This document shows, in pieces, positions 51,552 to 59,925 of a DNA stretch of 64,000 bases. Where the stretch lies: NCBI GenBank assembly GCA_017504795.1, contig JAFVQM010000036.1, positions 16,951 to 80,950 of the forward strand, read 5' to 3'. The DNA is from Clostridia bacterium (GTDB lineage Bacteria; Bacillota; Clostridia; Christensenellales; Borkfalkiaceae). Positions within the stretch are counted from its first letter, which is position 1. The number at the start of each line of letters is the position of its first letter. Made by a program: the position numbers and the translations under genes. Under the pieces are notes generated by a model. The model was not told the DNA's origin. It did not search any database and saw nothing but the letters and a program-made list of their open reading frames with translations.

Positions 51552-52310
51552 TTAGCCCAAGAAAAAGTCAAGCGCTAGCATTACGGCGTAACCAACGATA
51601 AGCATATACGTTGCAAGCCTTTCGTTGCCGTGCGAGTGGGTTTCGGGAATCATTTCGTCACTGATAACGTAAAGCATAGTACCGCCCGCAAAGGATAGGG
51701 CAAACGGAAGTATTGCCGTTGAAAGAGACACTGCAAAGTAACCAAGTAGCGTTCCTACGACTTCAACGAGCCCCGTAAGTAACGCGATTAAAACCGCGCG
51801 TTTTTTACTCATACCCGTTGTGAGCATAGGTGCTATAATTACCATACCTTCTGGGATATTTTGTAGCGCAATACCGCCTGCTATCGTTAAAGCGTGAGCG
51901 ATATTTTCCGTTCCAAAACCAACGCCTGCCGCCAAGCCTTCAGGAAAATTATGTATCGCTATTGCTATAACGAAAAGCATAACCTTGTTTAAGGCTTTGT
52001 TTTTTTCGGGGTGTTTTTCATCGTCAAGCCCGCTGAGTTTGTGTAGGTGCGGAACGACTTTATCTATAAGGTTAAGACAAAATGCGCCAACAACCATACC
52101 AAGTATTGTAAATATAATTGCAGTTTTTCCACCGTAACTAAGCGACGGAATAATAAGCCCAACCGTTGCAGCGCAAAGCATTATGCCCGCTGCAAAAGAT
52201 AAAATTGCATCACTTACCTTATGCGAAGGATTTTTGATTATAAGACCAAGAAGTGCGCCTACAGCGGTAGCACCGCCAACGCCAAGCGCAGTTAATAACG
52301 CTATTACCAT
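51552..52310 (-). CDS. ZIP-family metal transporter
   Basis: At 252 aa it has eight membrane helices. The metal-path motifs are HNFPEGLAAGVGF in helix 4 and ALQNIPEGMVI in helix 5. A cytoplasmic loop (HLHKLSGLDDEKHPEKNK) has histidines. It probably imports zinc or a related divalent ion (ZupT/GufA group). A terminator-like hairpin separates it from rpe upstream. Confidence 0.92.
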   Translation of the reverse strand: MVIALLTALGVGGATAVGALLGLIIKNPSHKVSDAILSFAAGIMLCAATVGLIIPSLSYGGKTAIIFTILGMVVGAFCLNLIDKVVPHLHKLSGLDDEKHPEKNKALNKVMLFVIAIAIHNFPEGLAAGVGFGTENIAHALTIAGGIALQNIPEGMVIIAPMLTTGMSKKRAVLIALLTGLVEVVGTLLGYFAVSLSTAILPFALSFAGGTMLYVISDEMIPETHSHGNERLATYMLIVGYAVMLALDFFLG

Positions 52311-52331
52311 AATTTACACCTATTATAACTT

Positions 52332-52357
52332 AAAAAACGCCGTAAAAACGGCGTTTA
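52332..52357 (-). terminator. Terminator after rpe
   Basis: AAACGCCGT/ACGGCGTTT with a short A/T loop and T residues on the minus strand. Confidence 0.75.
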
Positions 52358-52358
52358 G

Positions 52359-53021
52359 TTAGTTGTTTTCAATTGCATCTATAAACGCCTTTTTGTCGTC
52401 TGCTTTAAGGCACGCCGAACCCGCTACGAAAACGTTTGCGCCGTTTTCTTTGCAGATTTTTGCGGTGTTAACGTCGATACCGCCGTCAACTTCAACGTGG
52501 CAAGCGGGGTTTACTATTGCTAATTTATCGCTAAGTTCTTTAAGTTTTCCCATCATATCGGGCATAAAACTTTGACCGCCAAAACCGGGTTCAACCGTCA
52601 TAACTAAAACTAAATCAACCTTGTCAAGAAATTTTTCAATTTTAGAAACGGGCGTTTTAGGTTTAATAGATAAACCGCACTTTATACCGTGGCTTTTAAT
52701 CTTTTCAAGCGTTAAAGCGATATTTTCTTCGGTGTCCGCTTCAACGTGAACGGTAAGATAATCAGCGCCAGCCTTTACGTATTCGTCAATATAACGGATA
52801 GGCTTATCTATCATAAGATGAACGTCCAGCGTAACGTCGGATAACTTATTTATAGCCGAAACGATAGAGTAGCCGAAAGAGAAGTTGGGAACGAAACTCC
52901 CGTCCATACAGTCAACGTGGAACCACTTAGCGCCGGCGTTTTCAAGCATTTTTATATCTCTGCCCATATTCATAGGGTCGGTTGCGAGTAGTGATGGAGA
53001 AACGATATATTCTTTATTCAT
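52359..53021 (-). CDS. rpe: Ribulose-phosphate 3-epimerase
   Basis: This 220 aa TIM-barrel enzyme interconverts ribulose 5-phosphate and xylulose 5-phosphate. Motifs: PSLLATD at the N-terminus, WFHVDCMDGSFVPNFSFG (metal ligands), LDVHLMIDKP, VMTVEPGFGGQSF and VDGGIDVNTA. It lies 8 bases after a SIS-domain protein gene, which also handles a sugar phosphate. It does not sit in its usual Bacillota context (rsgA-rpe). Confidence 0.95.
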   Translation of the reverse strand: MNKEYIVSPSLLATDPMNMGRDIKMLENAGAKWFHVDCMDGSFVPNFSFGYSIVSAINKLSDVTLDVHLMIDKPIRYIDEYVKAGADYLTVHVEADTEENIALTLEKIKSHGIKCGLSIKPKTPVSKIEKFLDKVDLVLVMTVEPGFGGQSFMPDMMGKLKELSDKLAIVNPACHVEVDGGIDVNTAKICKENGANVFVAGSACLKADDKKAFIDAIENN

Positions 53022-53029
53022 ATTGCACC

Positions 53030-53635
53030 TTATACTTGTTTATTGTTAAGCCTTTTACCAACTGCGCCACCCGGATGAATAAGCGCAAATTGTTCTTTTT
53101 GATAGTTAGATTCTTCAATAACCGCCGTTTGAAGAGCGTGGAAAATCATAATGAGAGCAGTAGAACTCGTCGTACCTTGCATATTGTATTTATCCGTTTC
53201 GCGGTTAACGTATTGCTTCAAAACAACGTCCGCAGATTTTGCAAGGGGAGATTCTAAATTTTCAGTAATCGTTATAATTTTAACGCCTTTTGCTTTGCAA
53301 ATATCTACGATAGGAAACAACTCCTTAGTGCTACCACCACGAGATGCAAACACCATAACGTCACCTTCTTGTAAAAAACCGGTAGCGCCGTGAATAGCTT
53401 CCGCCGGAGAGATAAACCTTGCAGGGCGTTCGATACAGCACATAAGGTGAGCAAGGTGTTGGCACATAATACCAGAGTGGCCAGAGCCTGACGCGCCTAT
53501 GCGCTCAGCGTTACATAAAAGTTCAACCGCTTTTGAAAACTGTTCTTTGTCAAAATAATTTTTCATTTCGGATAAACACGTAGATTCGATATCGTACGCG
53601 TCTAACGCTTGTTTTATAGCACTTTCACTAATCAT
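53030..53635 (-). CDS. SIS-domain sugar-phosphate isomerase-like protein
   Basis: At 201 aa with ATG 53635, which has TGGAGA upstream; the frame extends 10 codons further without one. It has a single SIS domain: RIGASGSGHSGIMCQHLAHLM, then GDVMVFASRGGSTKELFPIVDICKAKGVKIITIT. No CBS domains, so it is shorter than KpsF/KdsD and closer to 6-phospho-3-hexuloisomerase-like or YckF-type proteins. Together with rpe it suggests a small pentose/hexulose-phosphate pathway; the substrate is unknown. Confidence 0.84.
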   Translation of the reverse strand: MISESAIKQALDAYDIESTCLSEMKNYFDKEQFSKAVELLCNAERIGASGSGHSGIMCQHLAHLMCCIERPARFISPAEAIHGATGFLQEGDVMVFASRGGSTKELFPIVDICKAKGVKIITITENLESPLAKSADVVLKQYVNRETDKYNMQGTTSSTALIMIFHALQTAVIEESNYQKEQFALIHPGGAVGKRLNNKQV

Positions 53636-53663
53636 AATAAATTCTCCATTTAAGATATTATAC

Positions 53664-53702
53664 AAATAATATCACACCTTTATATAAATAATATCACACC
53701 TT
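53664..53702 (-). promoter_or_regulatory. Tandem direct repeat in the promoter of the SIS-rpe unit
   Basis: AAATAATATCACACCTT occurs twice (53664-53680 and 53686-53702), 22 bases apart, about two helical turns. A minus-strand TATAAT is just downstream of the first copy (complement of about 53656-53661). The arrangement fits an operator for a dimeric regulator. Confidence 0.55.
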
Positions 53703-53748
53703 GAAATTTTAATCAAGCAAAGTTATTAAAGAAAATGATGAAAATGCC

Positions 53749-53777
53749 TTGACGAAAGGGAAAAAAGATTATAAAAT
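53749..53777 (+). promoter_or_regulatory. Promoter of the YjbQ-family gene
   Basis: TTGACG (53749-53754) and TAAAAT (53772-53777) are 17 bases apart. Confidence 0.65.
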
Positions 53778-53828
53778 TAAAGAGATAAAAAAATAATTTC
53801 CTTACTGCAAGGAAAATAGGAGAATATT

Positions 53829-54449
53829 ATGGAATTAAAGATTTTTCAAAAAGAATTAGAACTTCAATCAAGAGGCTGGGTTCCCACCTTTCACGACGTT
53901 TCTAAGGAAGTAATTGAAATCGTTAAGGCATCGGGCATTAAAAACGGTACCGTAACGCTTGCTTCTCACCACACCACTTGCTCGGTTATCATCCAAGAAT
54001 GCTCGCATGACGTTGACTCTTTTGGTCTTGAATACCTTCAACACGACCTTCTTGACATTATGCGCAAAATGATTCCCGACTACACCGAAGAAGGTGATTA
54101 CCGTCACCCAGGTCCTATCCACACTCAATTCGGCAGATACGTAAACGAACCCGGTGACTGGACTTCGATGAATACTGACGGGCACTTACGTTCTTGCTTC
54201 TTTGGTAGAAGTGAAACTATGACGATTAAAGACGGCGTTTTAGACGGTGGCGAATTTGCACACATCTATTTCGTTGACTGGGATCACGTTCGCGCACGTC
54301 GTCGTCAACTTAACGTTACCGTTATCGGTACCGCGGAAGACGTTGGCGATAGAAAGTGGAACAACGGTGAAGTTATCAATACCTTAACTAAGTTTACTGA
54401 TGATGAAAGGGCTTATGATCTTCACTATGATCTTCAACAAAAAAGATAA
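53829..54449 (+). CDS. YjbQ/UPF0047 family protein (secondary thiamine-phosphate synthase type), long form
   Basis: This 206 aa protein has the family core TLASHHTTCSVIIQEC (residues about 42-57) and, near the end, LRSCFFGRSETMTIKDGVLDGGEFAHIYFVDWDHVRARRRQLNVTVIG. The usual family length is about 130-140 aa; here an insert of about 20-30 residues (GPIHTQFGRYVNEPGDWTSMN region) and a C-terminal tail of about 35 residues are added. E. coli YjbQ has weak thiamine-phosphate synthase activity, but the true role is unclear. AGGAGA precedes the ATG. Confidence 0.87.
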   Translation: MELKIFQKELELQSRGWVPTFHDVSKEVIEIVKASGIKNGTVTLASHHTTCSVIIQECSHDVDSFGLEYLQHDLLDIMRKMIPDYTEEGDYRHPGPIHTQFGRYVNEPGDWTSMNTDGHLRSCFFGRSETMTIKDGVLDGGEFAHIYFVDWDHVRARRRQLNVTVIGTAEDVGDRKWNNGEVINTLTKFTDDERAYDLHYDLQQKR

Positions 54450-54450
54450 C

Positions 54451-54570
54451 CCCACATAAGCGTCGTTATACTTTGTTCTTTGAATTTTTGCGAAATTCCT
54501 GCGACCGATAAGGTCGCTCCCTTCCGCAAAAATCCAAACGCCTCGTCTAACTCGCTTCTGTGTGCTTATC
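54451..54570. repeat. Long imperfect inverted-repeat element
   Basis: Arms 54451-54506 and 54512-54570 pair around the loop GATAA. The best-paired part is TTTGAATTTTTGCG against CGCAAAAATCCAAA and the inner GCGACC/GGTCGC. It begins one base after the YjbQ stop. It shares GCGTCGTT, TACTT, the GACC-5-GGTC centre and GTCTAACTC with the element at 5962-6073. Confidence 0.55.
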
Positions 54571-54620
54571 TAGGTAAGTTGAGATAAGCTTAGGGGTTAA
54601 TTTAATAATAGATTAACAAA

Positions 54621-54660
54621 AGCACCCAAACGACCTATTTTCGTTTGGGTGATTTAATAA
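54621..54660 (+). terminator. Hairpin, probable terminator
   Basis: CACCCAAACGA (54623-54633) pairs perfectly with TCGTTTGGGTG (54641-54651); ATTTAAT follows, a weak U-tract. It ends just before the exchanger gene. Confidence 0.5.
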
Positions 54661-54667
54661 GGATAGT

Positions 54668-55615
54668 ATGAGTGAATTTTTAGTAGTTCTACTTTTTGTA
54701 GTAGGTATAGTTTTAATAGTTAAAGGTGGCGATTATTTTGTGGACGCTGCGTCTTGGATAGCAGAAGTTAGCAAAATTCCTAAACTTATAATAGGTGCAA
54801 CCATAGTTTCAATTGCAACAACGCTTCCTGAACTATTAGTTTCGATAATGGCGGCGGTGCAAGGCAAAACGGATATGGCGGTTGGAAACGCCGTGGGTAG
54901 CGTTACCGCTAACGTTGGGCTTATTCTTGCAATAGCGCTTATTTTTATGGCTGGGCCGATAAATAGAAAAGATTATCTTCTAAAATCAATTTTAATGCTT
55001 TTAGCCTCGCTTATAGTTGCTTGTTGCGGGTTTGCGGGTGAAGTAAATATACTTTTATCCATTTTATTACTTCTTATTTTTATAACCTTTATGGTAGACA
55101 ACGTTATTTCGGCTAAAAAAAGCGTTTCACTTGAAGATGACACACCCGTAAAAAAAGACAAGAAAACGGTTATTATAAACGTATTAAAATTCGTAGTCGG
55201 TGCGGTTGCTATCGTTTGGGGCGCTGATTTATTAGTTGACAACGGTAGCGAAATAGCAAGGTGGATAGGCGTTTCTGAAAGAATTATAGGCGTAACTATC
55301 GTTGCGGTAGGAACGTCGCTACCAGAACTCGTTACCACGATAACAGCTATTGTTAAAAAGCAGTCTGCACTATCTGCTGGTAATATTATAGGCGCTAACG
55401 TTATTGACTTAACACTCATTATGCCACTTTGCGCGCTCGTATCGGGTTCAGCGTTACCTATTGCAAGCACCGCGGTTGTTGACCTTGTTTCTTGCTTAGC
55501 AGTTGGAACGCTTGCGCTCGTTCCTGCGCTTATTATGAAAAAGTTTTCTAAGTGGCAAGGCTACGCGCTACTTGGCGTGTATATAGCCTACGTTATAATG
55601 ACTTGCACAATGTAA
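54668..55615 (+). CDS. Calcium/sodium antiporter family (CaCA, YrbG-like)
   Basis: This 315 aa membrane protein has ten helices in two inverted halves. The ion-binding alpha repeats are visible as ATTLPELLVSIMAAVQGKTDMAVGNAVGSVTANVG and GTSLPELVTTITAIVKKQSALSAGNIIGANVIDL, each with the key Glu. The loop between the halves is charged (DDTPVKKDKKT). It exchanges Ca2+ or another cation for Na+ or K+. A ribosome site AAGGATAG precedes the ATG. Confidence 0.93.
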   Translation: MSEFLVVLLFVVGIVLIVKGGDYFVDAASWIAEVSKIPKLIIGATIVSIATTLPELLVSIMAAVQGKTDMAVGNAVGSVTANVGLILAIALIFMAGPINRKDYLLKSILMLLASLIVACCGFAGEVNILLSILLLLIFITFMVDNVISAKKSVSLEDDTPVKKDKKTVIINVLKFVVGAVAIVWGADLLVDNGSEIARWIGVSERIIGVTIVAVGTSLPELVTTITAIVKKQSALSAGNIIGANVIDLTLIMPLCALVSGSALPIASTAVVDLVSCLAVGTLALVPALIMKKFSKWQGYALLGVYIAYVIMTCTM

Positions 55616-55627
55616 AAAGACAAAAAT

Positions 55628-55666
55628 AAAAGACCTTTACTCGACGTCGAGTAAAGGTCTTTTTTC
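55628..55666. terminator. Bidirectional terminator with perfect palindrome
   Basis: A perfect 30-base palindrome (55631-55660, arms of 15 with AGACCTTTACTCGAC) with flanking A and T runs lies between convergent exchanger and argF. Confidence 0.9.
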
Positions 55667-55680
55667 ATATATAAAATTCT

Positions 55681-56667
55681 TTATTTCATAGTTGCTTGCA
55701 TTACCGCTTTTATAGTGTGCATGCGGTTTTCAGCCTCGTCAAACACGATAGACTGTTCGCCTTCAAAAACTTCGTTAGTAACTTCGAGCTCAGATAGCCC
55801 AAACTTTTCGTAAACTTGTCTTCCTACTACGGTGTTAAGGTCGTGAAATGCCGGTAAGCAGTGCATAAATCTACATTGTTTACCCGCGTTCTCCATAATT
55901 TTAGAATTTACTTGGTAGGGGAGTAGTTCTTCGGTACGAGTTTTCCAAACTTCGTCAGGCTCGCCCATTGACACCCAAACGTCAGTATAAATAACGTCAG
56001 CGCCCTTGGTTGCTTTTATGGGGTCAGTTTCAAAAGTTAGGGTAGCGCCCGTTTCTTTTGCAATTTCTTTGCACTTTTCGATAAGCGCTTTATCGGGGAA
56101 GTACTTTTCGGGTGCGCAGGCAACGAAGTCAAGCCCCATTTTTGCCGAGCCTACCATAAGTGAATTTCCCATATTGTACCTAGCGTCACCCATATACACG
56201 AGTTTAATGCCTTTGAGTTTTGAAAAATGTTCTTTAATAGTTAAAAAGTCGGCAAGGATTTGGGTGGGGTGGAACTCGTTAGTTAAGCCGTTCCAAACGG
56301 GAACGCCCGCGTGTTTTGCAAGTTCTTCAACGATTTCTTGACCAAAGCCACGGTATTCGATACCGTCGAACATACGCCCAAGAACGCGCGCAGTGTCGGC
56401 AATGCTTTCTTTTTTGCCTATTTGCGAACCTTGTGGGTCAAGATATACTGGGTGAATACCAAGGTCGGCACACGCGACTTCAAACGCGCAACGGGTACGA
56501 GTACTCGTCTTTTCAAAAATTAAAGCAACGTTTTTGCCCCTTTTTTGTTTTTGGTCAACCCCCGCTTTTTTTTCGGCTTTAAGTTCACTTGCTAAATCGA
56601 GAAGATACTCGATTTCCTCAGGGGTATAATCTAAAAGTTTCAAAAAATTTCTACCTTTTAAGTCCAT
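55681..56667 (-). CDS. argF: Ornithine carbamoyltransferase
   Basis: This 328 aa enzyme makes citrulline from ornithine and carbamoyl phosphate. Motifs: carbamoyl-phosphate loop [14 protein letters not shown] (about residues 55-68), HPTQILADF, and [10 protein letters not shown] near the C-terminus. It is the last gene of the arg operon, 15 bases after argD. The catabolic form cannot be excluded by sequence alone, but the context is biosynthetic. Confidence 0.96.
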   Translation of the reverse strand: MDLKGRNFLKLLDYTPEEIEYLLDLASELKAEKKAGVDQKQKRGKNVALIFEKTSTRTRCAFEVACADLGIHPVYLDPQGSQIGKKESIADTARVLGRMFDGIEYRGFGQEIVEELAKHAGVPVWNGLTNEFHPTQILADFLTIKEHFSKLKGIKLVYMGDARYNMGNSLMVGSAKMGLDFVACAPEKYFPDKALIEKCKEIAKETGATLTFETDPIKATKGADVIYTDVWVSMGEPDEVWKTRTEELLPYQVNSKIMENAGKQCRFMHCLPAFHDLNTVVGRQVYEKFGLSELEVTNEVFEGEQSIVFDEAENRMHTIKAVMQATMK

Positions 56668-56682
56668 AATAGCACCTTTATA

Positions 56683-57843
56683 TTAGTTTATTGCATCTTT
56701 TATTATTTTAACCGCTTTTTCAAGTAAATTATTAGGAATATTAAGCGGTGGAAGTAGTCTAAGTTTGTCTTTTGCGGTGAGTACGAGAACGCCGTTTTTT
56801 ATGCAGTAATCAACGACTTCTTTTACGGGCTTTTTAGTTTTTATACCGAGCATAAGCCCAAGCCCCGTAACGCTTTGGGCACCGTTACAAGTTAAAAGTT
56901 CATTCTTTATATACTCGCCTTTTTTAGAAACTTCACTTAAAAATTCGGGGGTAAGCCTAGATATAACGCTTATAGCACCTGCCGAGCAAACGGGGTTACC
57001 GCCGTAGGTCGAACCGTGAGTGCCAAAGGTCAAAACGTTTTGCGCCTTTTCGCCTATCATACAAGCGCCGATAGGAAGCCCACCGCCTAAACCTTTTGCC
57101 GTGGTAACGACGTCTGGGAGTATATTAAAATGCTCAAAGGCGTATAGTTTACCCGTTCTGCCGTTGCCCGTTTGAACTTCGTCAACGATAAGCAAAATAT
57201 CGTTTTTATTGCAAAACTCGTAAACCCACTTAACGTAATCATTAGGTAGCGCGTTTACACCGCCTTCGCCTTGAACGAGTTCTATCATAATACCGCATAC
57301 GGGATACGATTTAACGTAGTTTTCAATGGCTAACGTATCGCCGACGTCGGCGTGCAAAAAACCACCCGTTAGGGGGTTAAAAAGTTCGTGGAACTTATCT
57401 TGCCCCGTTGCCGATAAAGTAGTTAAAGTTCTACCGTGAAAACTGCTCGTTAAAGTTATAATATAGCCTTGCTTTCCCGTTTTGTCTTCAAAGTATTTTC
57501 TAGCAACTTTTATAGCGCACTCGTTAGCCTCAGCGCCCGAGTTTGCAAAGAATACTTTTTTAAGCCCCGTCTTCTCGCAAAGAAGTTTGGCAAGATTTGC
57601 ACAAGGCTTAGTGTAATATAGGTTAGAAGTGTGCGATAAGGCGTTTAATTGCCCTATAACCGCATTTTTCCACTCAGTATCGCACGCGCCAAAGGCGGTA
57701 ACACCTATGCCTGTGCCCATGTCGATATACTCTTTTCCGTTCTCGTCGTAATACAAACTACCGCTACCGCTAACCAAGTCAACGGGAAATCTTGCGTAGG
57801 TGTTTGCAACGTACAAATTGTCAAGTTTTTGAAGTTCAGTCAT
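56683..57843 (-). CDS. argD: Acetylornithine aminotransferase
   Basis: This 386 aa class III PLP aminotransferase has PLP-phosphate region FANSGAEANECAIKVARK, LIVDEVQTGNGRTGKL with the cofactor Asp, and VTTAKGLGGGLPIGA with the PLP lysine. It converts N-acetylglutamate semialdehyde to N-acetylornithine. It overlaps the end of argB by 8 bases. Confidence 0.96.
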   Translation of the reverse strand: MTELQKLDNLYVANTYARFPVDLVSGSGSLYYDENGKEYIDMGTGIGVTAFGACDTEWKNAVIGQLNALSHTSNLYYTKPCANLAKLLCEKTGLKKVFFANSGAEANECAIKVARKYFEDKTGKQGYIITLTSSFHGRTLTTLSATGQDKFHELFNPLTGGFLHADVGDTLAIENYVKSYPVCGIMIELVQGEGGVNALPNDYVKWVYEFCNKNDILLIVDEVQTGNGRTGKLYAFEHFNILPDVVTTAKGLGGGLPIGACMIGEKAQNVLTFGTHGSTYGGNPVCSAGAISVISRLTPEFLSEVSKKGEYIKNELLTCNGAQSVTGLGLMLGIKTKKPVKEVVDYCIKNGVLVLTAKDKLRLLPPLNIPNNLLEKAVKIIKDAIN

Positions 57844-58708
57844 CGTTTTTTCCCTTTACCATCGTACCTGCGCCTTCGTTGGTTAAAATTTCCATTAAAA
57901 TTGAGTGGGGGACGCGCCCGTCCATAATAACCACGTTTTTAACGCCGTGAAAAATAGCGTCGATACAGCAGTCGATTTTAGGAATCATACCGCCTGATAT
58001 TACGCCTTGTTTTTTAAGTTCTTCCGCTTCCTCGATAGTAACTTGCGGAATTAGTGTTGACGGGTCGTCTTTATCTTTCAAAAGTCCTGCAATATCCGTC
58101 ATCATAATAAGCCTTTCAGCACCTAACGCGCCTGCGATACGCGCTGCGGCAGTGTCGCCGTTTATGTTGTAAACGTTGCCGTCGTCGTCACTTGCAACGG
58201 TTGAAATAACGGGGATATAGCCCTTTCCTAAAAGGTCTTCAACGGGGGTAATATTAACGCCGGTAATTTTACCAACGTAGCCGAGATTTGGGTCTTTCAT
58301 AGTCGCTTTGATAAGCGCACCGTCAATACCCGATATGCCCATAGCGTTACCGCCCTTGCTCTCTAAGTGAGAAACGAGCGATTTGTTAACTTTACCTGCA
58401 AGCACCATTTGAACGATATCAACGGTTTCTTTGTCGGTTACTCTAAGCCCGTTAACGAACTTAGGCTCTTTGCCGAGTTTTGCCATAAGGTCTGAAATTT
58501 CAGGACCGCCACCGTGAACTAAAACTACCTTTACGCCGATAAGCCAAAGTAGAACGATATCTTCCATAACCTGTTCTTTAAGGTGTTCGTTTACCATGGC
58601 GTTTCCGCCGTACTTTATAACTACCGTTTTACCGTTGTAGCGCTTTATATAGGGTAGCGCTTGGGTTAATACTTCGGCGCGTTGCGCGTTTGAAAAATGT
58701 TTATCCAT
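57836..58708 (-). CDS. argB: Acetylglutamate kinase
   Basis: This 290 aa amino-acid kinase has KYGGNAM (residues about 33-39), the substrate-binding LVHGGGPEIS, and the end GGMIPKIDCCIDAIFHGVKNVVIMDGRVPHSILMEIL. The N-terminal helix of about 20 residues (HFSNAQRAEVLTQALPYI) is of the type found in arginine-inhibited hexameric forms, so feedback inhibition is likely. One base separates it from argJ. Confidence 0.96.
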   Translation of the reverse strand: MDKHFSNAQRAEVLTQALPYIKRYNGKTVVIKYGGNAMVNEHLKEQVMEDIVLLWLIGVKVVLVHGGGPEISDLMAKLGKEPKFVNGLRVTDKETVDIVQMVLAGKVNKSLVSHLESKGGNAMGISGIDGALIKATMKDPNLGYVGKITGVNITPVEDLLGKGYIPVISTVASDDDGNVYNINGDTAAARIAGALGAERLIMMTDIAGLLKDKDDPSTLIPQVTIEEAEELKKQGVISGGMIPKIDCCIDAIFHGVKNVVIMDGRVPHSILMEILTNEGAGTMVKGKNDD

Positions 58709-58709
58709 A

Positions 58710-59924
58710 TTAGGTTCTATAATCTCCGTTAATTTTTACGTAGTCGTAAGTTAAGTCGCAACCCCACGCGGTAGACGTAAACTCCCCGTCGTTAAGGTTG
58801 ATAATAATATCGATTTCGCTTTCAAGAAGAATTTCTTTTGCCTTTTCTTCGCTAAAATCAACACCGCTACCGTTTTTGCACACTTGAATTTCGCCTTTAC
58901 TTGACTTAAAGTAAACGTCAATTTTTTGAACGTCAACTTCGGCACCGCTATAACCTATGGCGCATAAAACTCTGCCCCAGTTAGCGTCCGCCCCGAACAT
59001 TGCGGCTTTTGTAAGGCTTGAACATATTACGCTTTTAGCAACGGTTTTAGCAACTTCTTTACTTTTAGCGCCAAAAACTACGCACTCTAAAAGTTTGGTT
59101 GCACCTTCGCCGTCACTCGCGATTTTTCTACAAAGGTCAACGGTTACCGTGTTAAGCGCTTTCATAAACGCGTTAAAATCTTCGCCGTCACTATCGATAA
59201 TCTTATTTTCAGCCATGCCGTTTGCAAGAACGGTTACCATATCGTTGGTTGAAGTGTCCCCGTCGATAGATATCATATTAAAGGTGTTTTGAATATCGCT
59301 AGACAACGCCTTTTGTAACATTTTGGGAGAAATATTACAGTCGGTAGTAATGAATACTAGCATAGTAGCCATATTCGGGTGTATCATACCGCTACCTTTT
59401 GCAATACCGCCGATTTTACAAGTTTTACCGCCTACGGTGAACTCTACGGCAATTTCTTTTTTCAAAACGTCCGTCGTCATAATCGCTTCGGCAGCGTACT
59501 CGCCACCGTCGTACGACAAGCCGTCAACCAACGAAGGAATACCTTCTTTAATAGGCGTGATGTCAAGCGGTTGACCTATAACGCCCGTTGACGCTACTAC
59601 GATATCGTGACTTTTAACGCCGAGTTTTTGAGAGAGCAACGAACAAGTAAGTTCGGCAATCTCTATTCCGTTAGCGTTACAGGTGTTGGCGTTACCGCTG
59701 TTGCAAATAACCGCTTGCGCATAGCCGTTTTCAATATGGTTTTTGGTAACTTTAAGCGGTGCGCCTTTAACAAGGTTAGTGGTGTAAACCGCAGCAGTGG
59801 AGCAAAGTTTTTCGCTATATATTAGCGCTAAGTCACGCTTGGTGCGGTTCTTTCTAATACCGCAGTGTATTCCGTTAGCCTTAAAGCCGTTAGCGGCACA
59901 AACACCGCCTGATATTATCTTCAT
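58710..59924 (-). CDS. argJ: Bifunctional glutamate N-acetyltransferase/N-acetylornithine acetyltransferase
   Basis: At 404 aa the autocleavage site KGSGMIHPNMATMLVF is intact; the threonine in MATML becomes the nucleophile of the beta subunit. It recycles the acetyl group from N-acetylornithine to glutamate, and with acetyl-CoA can also start the pathway, in keeping with the absence of argA and argE here. One base after argC. Confidence 0.96.
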   Translation of the reverse strand: MKIISGGVCAANGFKANGIHCGIRKNRTKRDLALIYSEKLCSTAAVYTTNLVKGAPLKVTKNHIENGYAQAVICNSGNANTCNANGIEIAELTCSLLSQKLGVKSHDIVVASTGVIGQPLDITPIKEGIPSLVDGLSYDGGEYAAEAIMTTDVLKKEIAVEFTVGGKTCKIGGIAKGSGMIHPNMATMLVFITTDCNISPKMLQKALSSDIQNTFNMISIDGDTSTNDMVTVLANGMAENKIIDSDGEDFNAFMKALNTVTVDLCRKIASDGEGATKLLECVVFGAKSKEVAKTVAKSVICSSLTKAAMFGADANWGRVLCAIGYSGAEVDVQKIDVYFKSSKGEIQVCKNGSGVDFSEEKAKEILLESEIDIIINLNDGEFTSTAWGCDLTYDYVKINGDYRT

Positions 59925-59925
59925 A

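Noticed and set aside
54556-54590. GCTTATC/GATAAGC hairpin as a riboswitch for the cation exchanger
   Set aside because: Only one stem, partly inside the inverted-repeat element, with no conserved riboswitch core that I recognise.
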